Shown here piece after piece: positions 15,297 to 21,262 of a stretch of 26,868 nucleotides of DNA. The first letter of the stretch is position 1. The number at the start of each line of letters is the position of its first letter. Both the position numbers and the translations under genes were made by a program. Below the pieces are notes generated by a model, which was not told where the DNA came from, did not search any database, and saw nothing but the letters and a program-made list of their open reading frames with translations. This stretch comes from a virus, in IMG/VR virus record IMGVR_UViG_3300050821_003628, positions 1-26,868 of that record; one strand, 5' to 3'.

Positions 15297-15767
15297 ATGG
15301 CGACAGCTATCAAGTCCAAGCGGGTGAAGGAGGAAGGTGGGCTCTTCCGCATCCTGGTTGGCATCCACCTCGGCAAGGGACCGGAGGGGTGCGAGTGCCC
15401 TAACTGCGAGCAGACGGTCGAGATCAAGGGGGTGCCGGTAAGGGGAACCAATCACATCTACCGCGCCCGCAGCCCTCTTGATCCGCCTGAGTACGACGGC
15501 GACCTGATCCAGTCTGACGTGGACATGGAGCAGCGGCACAACCGTGGAGCCGGTAGTCGCAAGTTCGAGAGGGTACACGAAGGACAAGCGGCAGTAGCAC
15601 AACCGCCGGCGCCGTTCCCGCTCGACAAGATGACCATTCCGCAGCTTATCGCCGTGGCCGAGGAAGAGGAGATCGACTTGAAGGGCGCGTCCAAGAAGGA
15701 CGACATCCTCCGCATTCTCAAGACGGCGCAAGCGGCCAAGCCGGTTGCTACGGAACTGGACGAGTAG
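15297..15767 (+). CDS. Post-capsid protein with C-terminal HeH/SAP-like helix pair
   Basis: 156 residues, ATG after CAGGAGCAGCA. The N-terminal part has FRILVGIHLGKGPEG, CECPNCE (possible metal knuckle) and NHIYRARSPLDPPEYDGDLI, then SRKFERVHE; proteins of this pattern are common just downstream of phage capsid genes. The C terminus MTIPQLIAVAEEEEIDLKG plus KKDDILRILK fits the HeH/LEM-like helix-extended loop-helix motif found in many phage head and tail-joint proteins. Soluble; probably a head-associated factor. Confidence 0.68.
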   Translation: MATAIKSKRVKEEGGLFRILVGIHLGKGPEGCECPNCEQTVEIKGVPVRGTNHIYRARSPLDPPEYDGDLIQSDVDMEQRHNRGAGSRKFERVHEGQAAVAQPPAPFPLDKMTIPQLIAVAEEEEIDLKGASKKDDILRILKTAQAAKPVATELDE

Positions 15768-15773
15768 GCACTT

Positions 15774-15845
15774 AGCTCGGTGGAGAAGCAGTATCTCGTC
15801 GCCCTCATAAGGCGAAGGTCGTCAGTGCAATTCTGACCCGAGCGA
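15774..15845 (+). tRNA. Probable tRNA with CAT anticodon (Met or Ile2)
   Basis: A complete cloverleaf can be drawn by eye: acceptor AGCTCGG/CCGAGCG (first pair A-G mismatched, other six paired), D stem GAGA/TCTC, anticodon stem TCGCC/GGCGA with loop CTCATAA (anticodon CAT at 15806-15808), variable AGGTC, T stem GTCAG/CTGAC with loop TGCAATT, discriminator A, no encoded CCA. Odd points are the short 7-base D loop without a GG pair and G instead of T at position 55. It lies in the gap between two genes. It may be a functional phage tRNA or a decaying one. Confidence 0.65.
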
Positions 15846-15875
15846 ATTCGGAACTCACAGTAGAGGAGCCCAGAT

Positions 15876-16478
15876 GTGCCAGATGGAAACCCACGGCACC
15901 TATCGGATAACCCGCAGCGCGATGGTGAGCTTCTTCATCTAAAGGAGTTCCTGCTCGGCATTATGAACGAGCGGGACAAGCAGTATGGGGAAAGAGCGGC
16001 AGCTCAAGACAAGGCGGTCACGGCAGCTCTGGCAGCACAGAAAGAATTGGTAGCGGCGGCGTTCTCGGCATCGCAGACGGCCATCGGGAAGGCGGAACAG
16101 GCTCAGAAAGAGCACGACCTCCGAACTAATGAATTCAGGGGGCAACTATCCGACCAAGCCCAGACGTTCATTCCACGGAAGGAAGTAGAGAACATTATCA
16201 AGAACATGACCGAGACGAACTTGGCGTCAGCAAAGGCCGAGAATGAAAAGCTCAGGACAATGGACGAAAAGTTCACGGCGCTGGGGAAATCAATCGAGGA
16301 GAAGCAGGCTATCCAGAGGAGCAGATCGGACGAGGGCGCTGGGAACCAGGAAGGCAAGAAGCTGGCGTGGGGTGCCGTGATGGGGATAAGCGCCCTTATC
16401 ATCGCACTCGTGGCGGCTATGGCTGCGGTGGCTGCGGTGGTTGTCGCAATCGGGCACGGTGGGTTCAAGGGACCATAA
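15876..16478 (+). CDS. Coiled-coil protein with C-terminal membrane anchor
   Basis: 200 residues from GTG, with AGAGGAG seven bases upstream; this is the first gene of the membrane/secreted cassette. Residues ~15-155 are a long helical, alanine- and charge-rich coiled coil (LLGIMNERDKQYGERAAAQ, AVTAALAAQKELVAAAF). Residues ~163-193 are one hydrophobic membrane segment (LAWGAVMGISALIIALVAAM and more) followed by a short GHGGFKGP tail. Such coil-plus-anchor proteins occur in many phages near capsid or lysis genes without assigned function. It resembles the 16593 gene product in architecture. Confidence 0.72.
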   Translation: MPDGNPRHLSDNPQRDGELLHLKEFLLGIMNERDKQYGERAAAQDKAVTAALAAQKELVAAAFSASQTAIGKAEQAQKEHDLRTNEFRGQLSDQAQTFIPRKEVENIIKNMTETNLASAKAENEKLRTMDEKFTALGKSIEEKQAIQRSRSDEGAGNQEGKKLAWGAVMGISALIIALVAAMAAVAAVVVAIGHGGFKGP

Positions 16479-16480
16479 TC

Positions 16481-16567
16481 ATGCAGACGAAAGAAGTGGT
16501 CTATACGTGCGTGATTACTGCCTCTGGACTGGCCATAGCTACGCTCGCAATCTTCTACAAGCATTGA
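16481..16567 (+). CDS. 28-residue single-pass membrane protein
   Basis: A very short gene, MQTKEVVYTCVITASGLAIA and eight further residues, with ATG two bases after the previous stop and AAGGGA eight bases upstream. Residues ~7-26 are one transmembrane helix with a lysine-rich end on either side. Its size, start signal and location between two membrane-protein genes support it; there is no homologue I can name. It could be a holin-like or regulatory micropeptide. Confidence 0.45.
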   Translation: MQTKEVVYTCVITASGLAIATLAIFYKH

Positions 16568-16592
16568 GACGGATGCAACGCAGCATAATGAC

Positions 16593-16925
16593 ATGCCCAA
16601 TGAATACCCTGGAAGGAACCGCCAACGCCAAGACTCTAAGAGCGACTTGATCTCAGTCCGAGAATACTTAGAGCAGAGAGACGATGCTATCAAGGACAAG
16701 ATCGAGATTCGGCTCAACAACAGCGACAAGGCGCTGGAGTTGCAAAAGAGGCAGACTGACCGAGTAGCGGAGGACGCGGCTAGAAAGTATGAGGAGCTTC
16801 TGAAGTCTCATGTGGCTCTGGCCACGTCGGTAGCGGAGGTCAAGAGTAGGCTGGCGGCGTATGCGGCGGTGCTGGTGATAATTTTCAGCGTGCTGACCAT
16901 CGCCTTGCAGCTCTACAAAAAGTAG
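16593..16925 (+). CDS. Coiled-coil protein with C-terminal membrane anchor
   Basis: 110 residues. The N-terminal ~85 residues are charged and helical (SVREYLEQRDDAIKDKIEIR, ALELQKRQTDRVAEDAARKY) and the last 25 a membrane helix (AYAAVLVIIFSVLTIALQLY) with a KK end, so the coil probably faces the cytoplasm or forms oligomers at the membrane. Ribosome binding site is weak. Architecture repeats that of the 15876 gene, though the sequences are only loosely alike. Antiholin- or spanin-like roles are possible but not shown. Confidence 0.7.
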   Translation: MPNEYPGRNRQRQDSKSDLISVREYLEQRDDAIKDKIEIRLNNSDKALELQKRQTDRVAEDAARKYEELLKSHVALATSVAEVKSRLAAYAAVLVIIFSVLTIALQLYKK

Positions 16926-16933
16926 GGAGACGG

Positions 16934-17188
16934 ATGAAGCCTAGCGTGGCGATGGTCATAGCCTTGCTCGGAGTGTCCACGGTCCTGCTGTTGGAGGTGT
17001 GGAGAGCTAACCAGTTTCGAGACCAGATCCGGGCCGAGGTGGTGGTGCAGGTGAAATCGGCGCGGGCGCAGATGTTGAGGAGCGCGAGGACGGCGGCGGT
17101 GAAGGCGGTTGGGAAAAATCCGTGCAAGTGCACTTGCGAAGAGTGCACCTGTGGGCAAGCGAACGTGGCAACCGTGGTAGAAGAGTAG
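16934..17188 (+). CDS. Membrane-anchored cysteine-cluster protein, copy 1
   Basis: 84 residues; ATG after GGGAGACGG. An N-terminal membrane helix (about 5-22, VAMVIALLGVSTVLLLEV) is followed by a basic helix and a cysteine cluster CKCTCEECTCG (C64, C66, C68, C71, C73), ending NVATVVEE. Five closely spaced cysteines could bind metal or form disulphides outside the membrane. The order TM, linker, Cys cluster, VATxV end is repeated in the 17397 gene, so the two are paralogues. Confidence 0.7.
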   Translation: MKPSVAMVIALLGVSTVLLLEVWRANQFRDQIRAEVVVQVKSARAQMLRSARTAAVKAVGKNPCKCTCEECTCGQANVATVVEE

Positions 17189-17199
17189 AGGGTAGACCA

Positions 17200-17379
17200 A
17201 TGACTAAGGGCCTCCTGTTCTGGATCTTGATGATCCTGTGGCTGATCTTCGGCCTATTTACTACGTGGCCAGCTGGCGGTGGCGCACTAGTGGTCTTCGC
17301 CCCGGTTGGAGGAATGCTGTTGCTGTGGATACTGCTGGCACTTCTCGGCTGGCAGGTGTTCGGCGCTGCGGTGCACTGA
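17200..17379 (+). CDS. 59-residue two-pass membrane protein
   Basis: The ATG at 17200 with GAGGG seven bases upstream is chosen over longer in-frame extension into the previous gene. The product MTKGLLFWILMILWLIFGLF plus a second segment (ALVVFAPVGGMLLLWILLALLG) has two membrane helices joined by a TTWPAGGG turn. It lies between the two cysteine-cluster genes. A small two-helix protein in a phage can be a holin, but many others have this shape. Confidence 0.65.
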   Translation: MTKGLLFWILMILWLIFGLFTTWPAGGGALVVFAPVGGMLLLWILLALLGWQVFGAAVH

Positions 17380-17396
17380 CTTAAGGAGAACCCGAA

Positions 17397-17606
17397 ATGA
17401 AAAATACCTTGCTCAGCTTGGCAATCGGCTTCGGCATTATGCTCCTGACGTTCGCTCTGCGTGACTATCTCCATCGCAACGACCGCCCCAAGCCCATGCC
17501 AGCGGCAGCGGTGAAGGTCGATTGTCCATGCGGTCCCGATTGTGACTGCAAGGATTGCGATTGCGGGAGTCGCAAGATCGGCGTTGCCACATTCGTGAAG
17601 GACTGA
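17397..17606 (+). CDS. Membrane-anchored cysteine-cluster protein, copy 2
   Basis: 69 residues; ATG eight bases after AAGGAG. N-terminal membrane helix (about 4-20), a proline-rich linker (RNDRPKPMPAAAVKVD), then CPCGPDCDCKDCDCG (C43, C45, C49, C51, C54, C56) and the end KIGVATFVKD. It shares architecture and the VATxV end with the 16934 gene. The CPCGPDC unit also appears in the secreted 22440 product. Metal binding or disulphide cross-linking at the cell surface is inferred from cysteine spacing only. Confidence 0.7.
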   Translation: MKNTLLSLAIGFGIMLLTFALRDYLHRNDRPKPMPAAAVKVDCPCGPDCDCKDCDCGSRKIGVATFVKD

Positions 17607-17609
17607 AAC

Positions 17610-17723
17610 ATGCACGGCCTTTTGCTCGACTTCCTTGCGACAAAATGGGGCCGGCGAATCGGCGTCTTCCTGTACGGGCTGTTTATCGCGTTTGATTGGG
17701 AAGTGAGAGAGGCGAAGAGGTAG
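17610..17723 (+). CDS. 37-residue small protein
   Basis: MHGLLLDFLATKWGRRIGVF and 17 more residues (LYGLFIAFDWEVREAKR). Starts three bases after the previous stop with AAGGA about 7 bases upstream and ends two bases before the next ATG. An amphipathic or short membrane-associated helix pair is possible. Supported by tight spacing and start signal; no family known. Confidence 0.5.
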   Translation: MHGLLLDFLATKWGRRIGVFLYGLFIAFDWEVREAKR

Positions 17724-17725
17724 TT

Positions 17726-18064
17726 ATGTCAACCGGATCTCCCGTAGTCGAGACTCCTGCCGATGTCCAGACGTGGATCACGGCTAAGACTGGTGTGTCC
17801 GAGGAGACGTGGTTTACGCTCGGCAAGTTCGCAATGTCGATGATCTTGGCCACTGGAGCCATAAAGCCGGCGGATGCTACTACTCTCTACGGAGCGATTA
17901 CCAACATGGCCGTGGCAGTGGTGGCACTGGTAGCCGGGTCTTGGACAGTCGTGAACTACATAAAGGCACACGTTCCGTCTCGTACTGCCATCAAGCTGGC
18001 AAGCATGGGAGCTAGAGCGGGGGGCACGGATACGACTACTACTACGGAAACTAAACCAACATGA
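17726..18064 (+). CDS. Holin-like two-pass membrane protein
   Basis: 112 residues. ATG 17726 with GAGG five bases before it is preferred over an in-frame start at 17696. Two hydrophobic segments (about 29-45 and 57-79, the second ITNMAVAVVALVAGSWTVVN) are joined by a short polar turn (IKPADATTLYG), with a soluble N terminus and a basic then Thr-rich C terminus. This topology resembles small class II holins, which make holes in the inner membrane at lysis. The stop overlaps the next ATG. The holin assignment is from topology and context, not a signature motif. Confidence 0.6.
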   Translation: MSTGSPVVETPADVQTWITAKTGVSEETWFTLGKFAMSMILATGAIKPADATTLYGAITNMAVAVVALVAGSWTVVNYIKAHVPSRTAIKLASMGARAGGTDTTTTTETKPT

Positions 18065-18351
18065 TGAGCCCTGAGGCTATCGGCATCCTGGCTCTCGACC
18101 CGATCGCGGCTGGCGTGGTGAACGCCATCTTATTGCTTGTGGCACTAGTAGCGTTCGCCGGTCTTGCCGTGGTTTATGATTGGTGGGCCATGAAGCGTTG
18201 GGGCAACACCGGAACCATTAGCGTAGGCATGCGTCGGCTCGGGGCTTTCTCTCCGATGATCCCCTTTCTTATTGGGATTTTCATGGGACTGGTCATTGGC
18301 GTGCTAGCTGGACACTTCTGGTTTTGTTCAGGAGAAGGCAGCGCGTCATAA
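18061..18351 (+). CDS. Two-pass membrane protein
   Basis: 96 residues, ATGATG start overlapping the previous stop (coupled). Membrane helices at about 17-39 (AGVVNAILLLVALVAFAGLA) and 65-88 (PMIPFLIGIFMGLVIGVLAG) flank a basic loop (WWAMKRWGNTGTISVGMRRL). The coupling to the holin-like gene suggests a joint role, for example a holin/antiholin or pinholin pair; this is inference. Confidence 0.65.
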   Translation: MMSPEAIGILALDPIAAGVVNAILLLVALVAFAGLAVVYDWWAMKRWGNTGTISVGMRRLGAFSPMIPFLIGIFMGLVIGVLAGHFWFCSGEGSAS

Positions 18352-18366
18352 GGAGGCAACTTTTTC

Positions 18367-18591
18367 ATGGCACTTGCAGCAACAACCAAGCCCGGCGACA
18401 CGGTAGCGATCTCCTGCTACGTGGATGACGGGGTCGCACCGATCCAGTACGTGATGACGGTTCGGGGAATCGGCGATCCCACGGTCTTCAGCACGACGGT
18501 CTGGTGCGACCACCAGTTAGCCAACGGCCAGCACGAGGAGATGAGCGTCCCGGCCGGCGTTCTGAGCAACTGCAAGGCGAAAACAGCATGA
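18367..18591 (+). CDS. Small soluble beta-rich protein
   Basis: 74 residues with AAGGAGG about ten bases upstream. Strand-like text (GDTVAISCYVDDGVAPIQYV, TVFSTTVWCDHQLANG) and three cysteines (C17, C47, C69) suggest a small beta domain, maybe with one disulphide. No signal peptide, so it is probably cytoplasmic or virion-associated. Not recognised. Its TGA overlaps the ATG of the following interrupted gene. Confidence 0.6.
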   Translation: MALAATTKPGDTVAISCYVDDGVAPIQYVMTVRGIGDPTVFSTTVWCDHQLANGQHEEMSVPAGVLSNCKAKTA

Positions 18592-18887
18592 TCCCTCTTC
18601 TGATCGCGTTGACGGTAAGCGGCTGAGGCAGCGGCGGATGCAGCGTGGGCAGTTCGCCCATGATGATGCCGCAAATGTCGCTGATGCCGCAGATGCAGCA
18701 ACCCCAGGTTGTTGTTGCGCCAGCCGCGGCCGTGAAGCGCTGGGACAAGATGGGGCCGAACCTCTGGTATCTGTATCGCAACGGAGAACTGATCGGCTGC
18801 TACTACGACAATGTTCGTGTGGAACAGAGTTTCTACTGGCGAACAGCCATTGGGGGATGGAGCTATCCGGGGAGGCCACCATGGTGA
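18588..18887 (+). pseudogene. Secreted aromatic-module protein interrupted by an in-frame TGA
   Basis: The ATG at 18588 overlaps the previous stop (ATGA) and encodes MIPLLIALTVSG, a signal-peptide start, then TGA at 18624-18626; the same frame goes on without further stop as GSGGCSVGSSPMMMPQMSL to 18887. The later part holds a Met/Gln/Pro-rich spacer and the aromatic module LWYLYRNGELIGCYYD...FYWRTAIGGWSYPGRPPW (described in pieces). A restart at GTG 18645 has no ribosome binding site and would lose the signal peptide. Options are a nonsense mutation, sequencing error, or TGA read-through. The module is also in the next two secreted genes. Confidence 0.6.
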
Positions 18888-19321
18888 AATACATCGTCTC
18901 GACTTTGGCTTTTTGTTGCTTGGCGATGCAAGGTTTCACGCAGCATCATGGCGGCGGGGGCGGGGGCGGCGGTGCGCCGCATGGCCAAAAGCAAGCTCAA
19001 CCCCAGCGCCAGGAGCATCGCGAGGCGGAACGTCGCGAGCCGGAGAGGAAAGGGCCAGAGCGTCGCGAGCCCGAACACCGAGAACGGGGCGGTCGGGAAT
19101 GGGGAGGCCGCGACTGGGGCGGCTATGGCTACCCCTATTACGGGTACAGTGTCGCTCCGGTCCAGCAATGGCAGCTAGTTTCTCCTGGCTGCTATTACTT
19201 GTACAGCGGGAACATCGTCGTGGCGTGTTGGTTCAGCGATTCAGACGCATACTTTCCATTTACTGGCTATGCGTGGGGGCCGTCTCAAATTCCTCCGTGG
19301 GGCAGAAGGCTGTGGAGATGA
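18881..19321 (+). CDS. Secreted Gly/Arg/Glu-rich protein with aromatic module
   Basis: 146 residues; ATG with GGAGG five bases before it, overlapping the previous gene by 7 bases. Signal peptide MVKYIVSTLAFCCLAMQGFT, then HHGGGGGGGG, a long Arg/Glu/Pro-rich region (about 35-80, many REPE and REWGG units), a Tyr/Gly stretch (GYGYPYYGYS) and the aromatic module at about 96-140 (SPGCYYLYSGNIVVACWF, then TGYAWG and PPW). Probably exported to the envelope or outside. The frame extends upstream to 18638, but no export signal would result, so ATG 18881 is chosen. Confidence 0.68.
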   Translation: MVKYIVSTLAFCCLAMQGFTQHHGGGGGGGGAPHGQKQAQPQRQEHREAERREPERKGPERREPEHRERGGREWGGRDWGGYGYPYYGYSVAPVQQWQLVSPGCYYLYSGNIVVACWFSDSDAYFPFTGYAWGPSQIPPWGRRLWR

Positions 19322-19431
19322 GCTTTTTCACCGCGCTTTTCGTTGTTGTGACGTTGTTCGCTTTGTTCGTCTCTTGGGTCGGGCTTGCTCTGTTTTTCCC
19401 GCTCCCGGTCGTGGACGAGGATGAAGAATGA
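19318..19431 (+). CDS. 37-residue single-pass membrane protein
   Basis: MSFFTALFVVVTLFALFVSW and 17 further residues, ending FPLPVVDEDEE. One membrane helix with an acidic C terminus. Both ends overlap neighbours as ATGA, coupling it to the secreted protein before and the protease after. The start codon is placed directly behind GGAG. No family known; it may assist or regulate the protease. Confidence 0.55.
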   Translation: MSFFTALFVVVTLFALFVSWVGLALFFPLPVVDEDEE

Positions 19432-20306
19432 AACGGGCAGTCGCAATCCTGATTCTCCTCTGTGGCTTTCCCGTCCAAGCCGCGCCTCAGAATGATCCTA
19501 GATGGGACGGCGCTTCTGTCCGCATTCCTTCGCACGGTGTTACGGCAACCGTCATCCACACAGAGCGCGGCCTCACTTACTTACTCGGGTGTTCGCACGC
19601 TTTTGACCCTCGGCCAGTGGAGTGGGAGCAACTCCAAAACGCCAAGGAATGGTGGTACGGCTTCCTAAATGGCGACTTGATCGCCTGCTACAACGGACGC
19701 ACGAAGCAATTTCATTGGAAAGTAGGCAAAGCCTGGACATACGCAATGCCTTTCCCCGCTGGAGGTATTGCTCCGAAGGACATGCTCAAGGAACGCATGC
19801 GCCTCGACTTGCCTACCTACGGGTGGCACGGGATCAGAGTCGGTTATGAGGCGAAGCTTCTTCATCGTGATCCGAAGCTCGACTTGGCCCTGATCCAAAT
19901 AAACGATGGCCCGGCGCCGTACGTCTGCCACGTCGCCGGCAAGAGTTACGTTCCAGGCAAGCACTTCATCTCTGTGGGCTACGACGAAATGAAGACGCCG
20001 GCCAAGCTGTGCCGGGCGACGGTGTTGGGATCGACGGCCGTTGTCAACATCGTCTACCCGCCGCCAGCCCATAGAGGGCCGGTCACCGATCTTGAAACGA
20101 CGTTCACCGTTGAACCGCCGTGGCATGGGAGATCAGGCGGGGCGTTGATCGACACCGACGCCGGTCTCCTAGTGGGAGTGTGCGGCGCTTACGACGGCGA
20201 TACCGAACACGCGAAGGCCGGAGACGCTCGGGGCGGGCCCGGGATCTACACCTCGCACCGAGCGATTCAGCGATTTCTACAGCAATGCGGCTGGCATACG
20301 AAATAA
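19428..20306 (+). CDS. Secreted trypsin-like serine protease with inserted aromatic module
   Basis: 292 residues; start coupled to the previous gene by ATGA. Signal peptide MKRAVAILILLCGFPVQA is followed by a chymotrypsin-fold protease: His57 in LGCSHAF, Asp152 in KLDLALIQI and Ser236 in WHGRSGGALI, with the strand GLLVGVCGAYDG after the serine. Substrate and target are unknown. Between His and Asp, residues ~71-111 (EWWYGFLNGDLIACY...FHWKVGKAW) resemble the aromatic module of the two preceding secreted genes, an unusual insertion in this fold. Several cysteines may form disulphides. A secreted protease is rare in a phage head region. Confidence 0.82.
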   Translation: MKRAVAILILLCGFPVQAAPQNDPRWDGASVRIPSHGVTATVIHTERGLTYLLGCSHAFDPRPVEWEQLQNAKEWWYGFLNGDLIACYNGRTKQFHWKVGKAWTYAMPFPAGGIAPKDMLKERMRLDLPTYGWHGIRVGYEAKLLHRDPKLDLALIQINDGPAPYVCHVAGKSYVPGKHFISVGYDEMKTPAKLCRATVLGSTAVVNIVYPPPAHRGPVTDLETTFTVEPPWHGRSGGALIDTDAGLLVGVCGAYDGDTEHAKAGDARGGPGIYTSHRAIQRFLQQCGWHTK

Positions 20307-20335
20307 CCCCGAACAACTTTTTTTGGAGAACGCAC

Positions 20336-21082
20336 ATGCAAAGGATCTTGACTCTAGGACTGCTTCTGGCGGCCGGCGGAATCGCCGCCGCCCAGCAGCC
20401 TGCTCCGCCACGCTCGTATTACATTCCACACGCGCCCCCGCAGGGCCATGCAATGGCTCTGGCGCTGCCTCAGACAGCCAAGCAGGCGCAATCCTACGCG
20501 ACCTATCTCGCGCCGGCGCGCCGGCCAATGCCGGCGGTCCACGAAAGCCGCTCTTTCGGAACAGCGACGGCCAGCAAGACGAAATGGCCGCCTGTTGGAG
20601 CCGGCACAGTTACTTGTGATGGAAGCGGGGCAGCTCCTTCGCCACCGCCTGTCCCTCCGCCAGCTGGAGCAACCCCTCCGCCCCCGCCTCCTCCGCCAGC
20701 CGGTTGCACAGGAGGGCAAGGTGGAAGCGGGACGACAATCACCGTTCCCGCGAATCACTTTCCGTTGACAATTATTGTCGGACCACCTGATACAGCGCCT
20801 TCGCCGCCTCCCGCCACTAATCCGACTCCGGTCCCCGTGCCGCCGCCAGGGGCAGGACCGACACCGGCCCCAGGGGCTCTGCCAGCAACAGAGCAGCCCC
20901 CTAACCCGCCTTCTCCGGGGCCGGGCACCAATCCGCCCGCGACGGCTCCGGTGCCTCCGCCTTCTTCACAGACGGCACCTCCATCTAGTGCAAGTGGGCC
21001 ATCGGCGGCCGGGCCTCCGCCCGTTCGTTGGACTCCGAAAAATCCGCCCGTGCGCTGGTCGCCTCCGCACAAGTGGCGATGA
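20336..21082 (+). CDS. Secreted proline-rich protein
   Basis: 248 residues. ATG 20336 lies behind TTGGAGAACGC and gives a clean signal peptide (MQRILTLGLLLAAGGIAAAQ); the frame upstream overlaps the protease gene and is not used. The mature part has two cysteines in a region with GAGTVTCDGSG, a poly-proline run (ATPPPPPPPPAG), a short beta-like segment (TTITVPANHFPLTIIVG) and a long Pro/Ala/Thr-rich tail ending PPVRWTPKNPPVRWSPPHKW. Extended proline-rich chains suit spanning the periplasm or cell wall. No enzyme motif. Confidence 0.68.
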   Translation: MQRILTLGLLLAAGGIAAAQQPAPPRSYYIPHAPPQGHAMALALPQTAKQAQSYATYLAPARRPMPAVHESRSFGTATASKTKWPPVGAGTVTCDGSGAAPSPPPVPPPAGATPPPPPPPPAGCTGGQGGSGTTITVPANHFPLTIIVGPPDTAPSPPPATNPTPVPVPPPGAGPTPAPGALPATEQPPNPPSPGPGTNPPATAPVPPPSSQTAPPSSASGPSAAGPPPVRWTPKNPPVRWSPPHKWR

Positions 21083-21243
21083 GGATGGGGGAACCGATGA
21101 GCGATTTTTTATCGTTGGCTTTCCTTTGTCCGTTGCTGATCGGTCTCATGATCGGCCTGATGATCGGGCGCATAATCGGACACATGGAAGGATTCAAAGA
21201 GGGCGAACGTTGGGGAATGAACACTTTTACTCACCGCCGATGA
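21079..21243 (+). CDS. 54-residue single-pass membrane protein with GLMIG repeats
   Basis: The ATG at 21079 overlaps the previous stop (ATGA); ATG 21097, behind GGGGGAA, is an equally good start and gives 48 residues. The membrane helix AFLCPLLIGLMIGLMIGRII contains the doubled GLMIG, a glycine spacing typical of helices that pack against each other; the end is HMEGFKEGERWGMNTFTHRR. Function unknown. Confidence 0.55.
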   Translation: MRMGEPMSDFLSLAFLCPLLIGLMIGLMIGRIIGHMEGFKEGERWGMNTFTHRR

Positions 21244-21262
21244 AGCAAAAGGAGAATTCAAC

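Noticed and set aside
18638-18880. Upstream in-frame extension of the 18881 secreted gene
   Set aside because: It would put 81 residues of shadow-like sequence before a good signal peptide; ATG 18881 has its own ribosome binding site.
18588-18887. General TGA recoding in this phage
   Set aside because: TGA ends many genes here in overlaps with the next start (for example at 838, 5931, 18064, 19321), so it is a normal stop.
20120-20335. Upstream extension of the 20336 proline-rich gene into the protease gene
   Set aside because: The extension is Arg-rich shadow text and hides the signal peptide.
20640-21060. CRISPR-like or DNA repeat array
   Set aside because: The repetition comes from CCN proline codons in a coding region; no repeat/spacer order.
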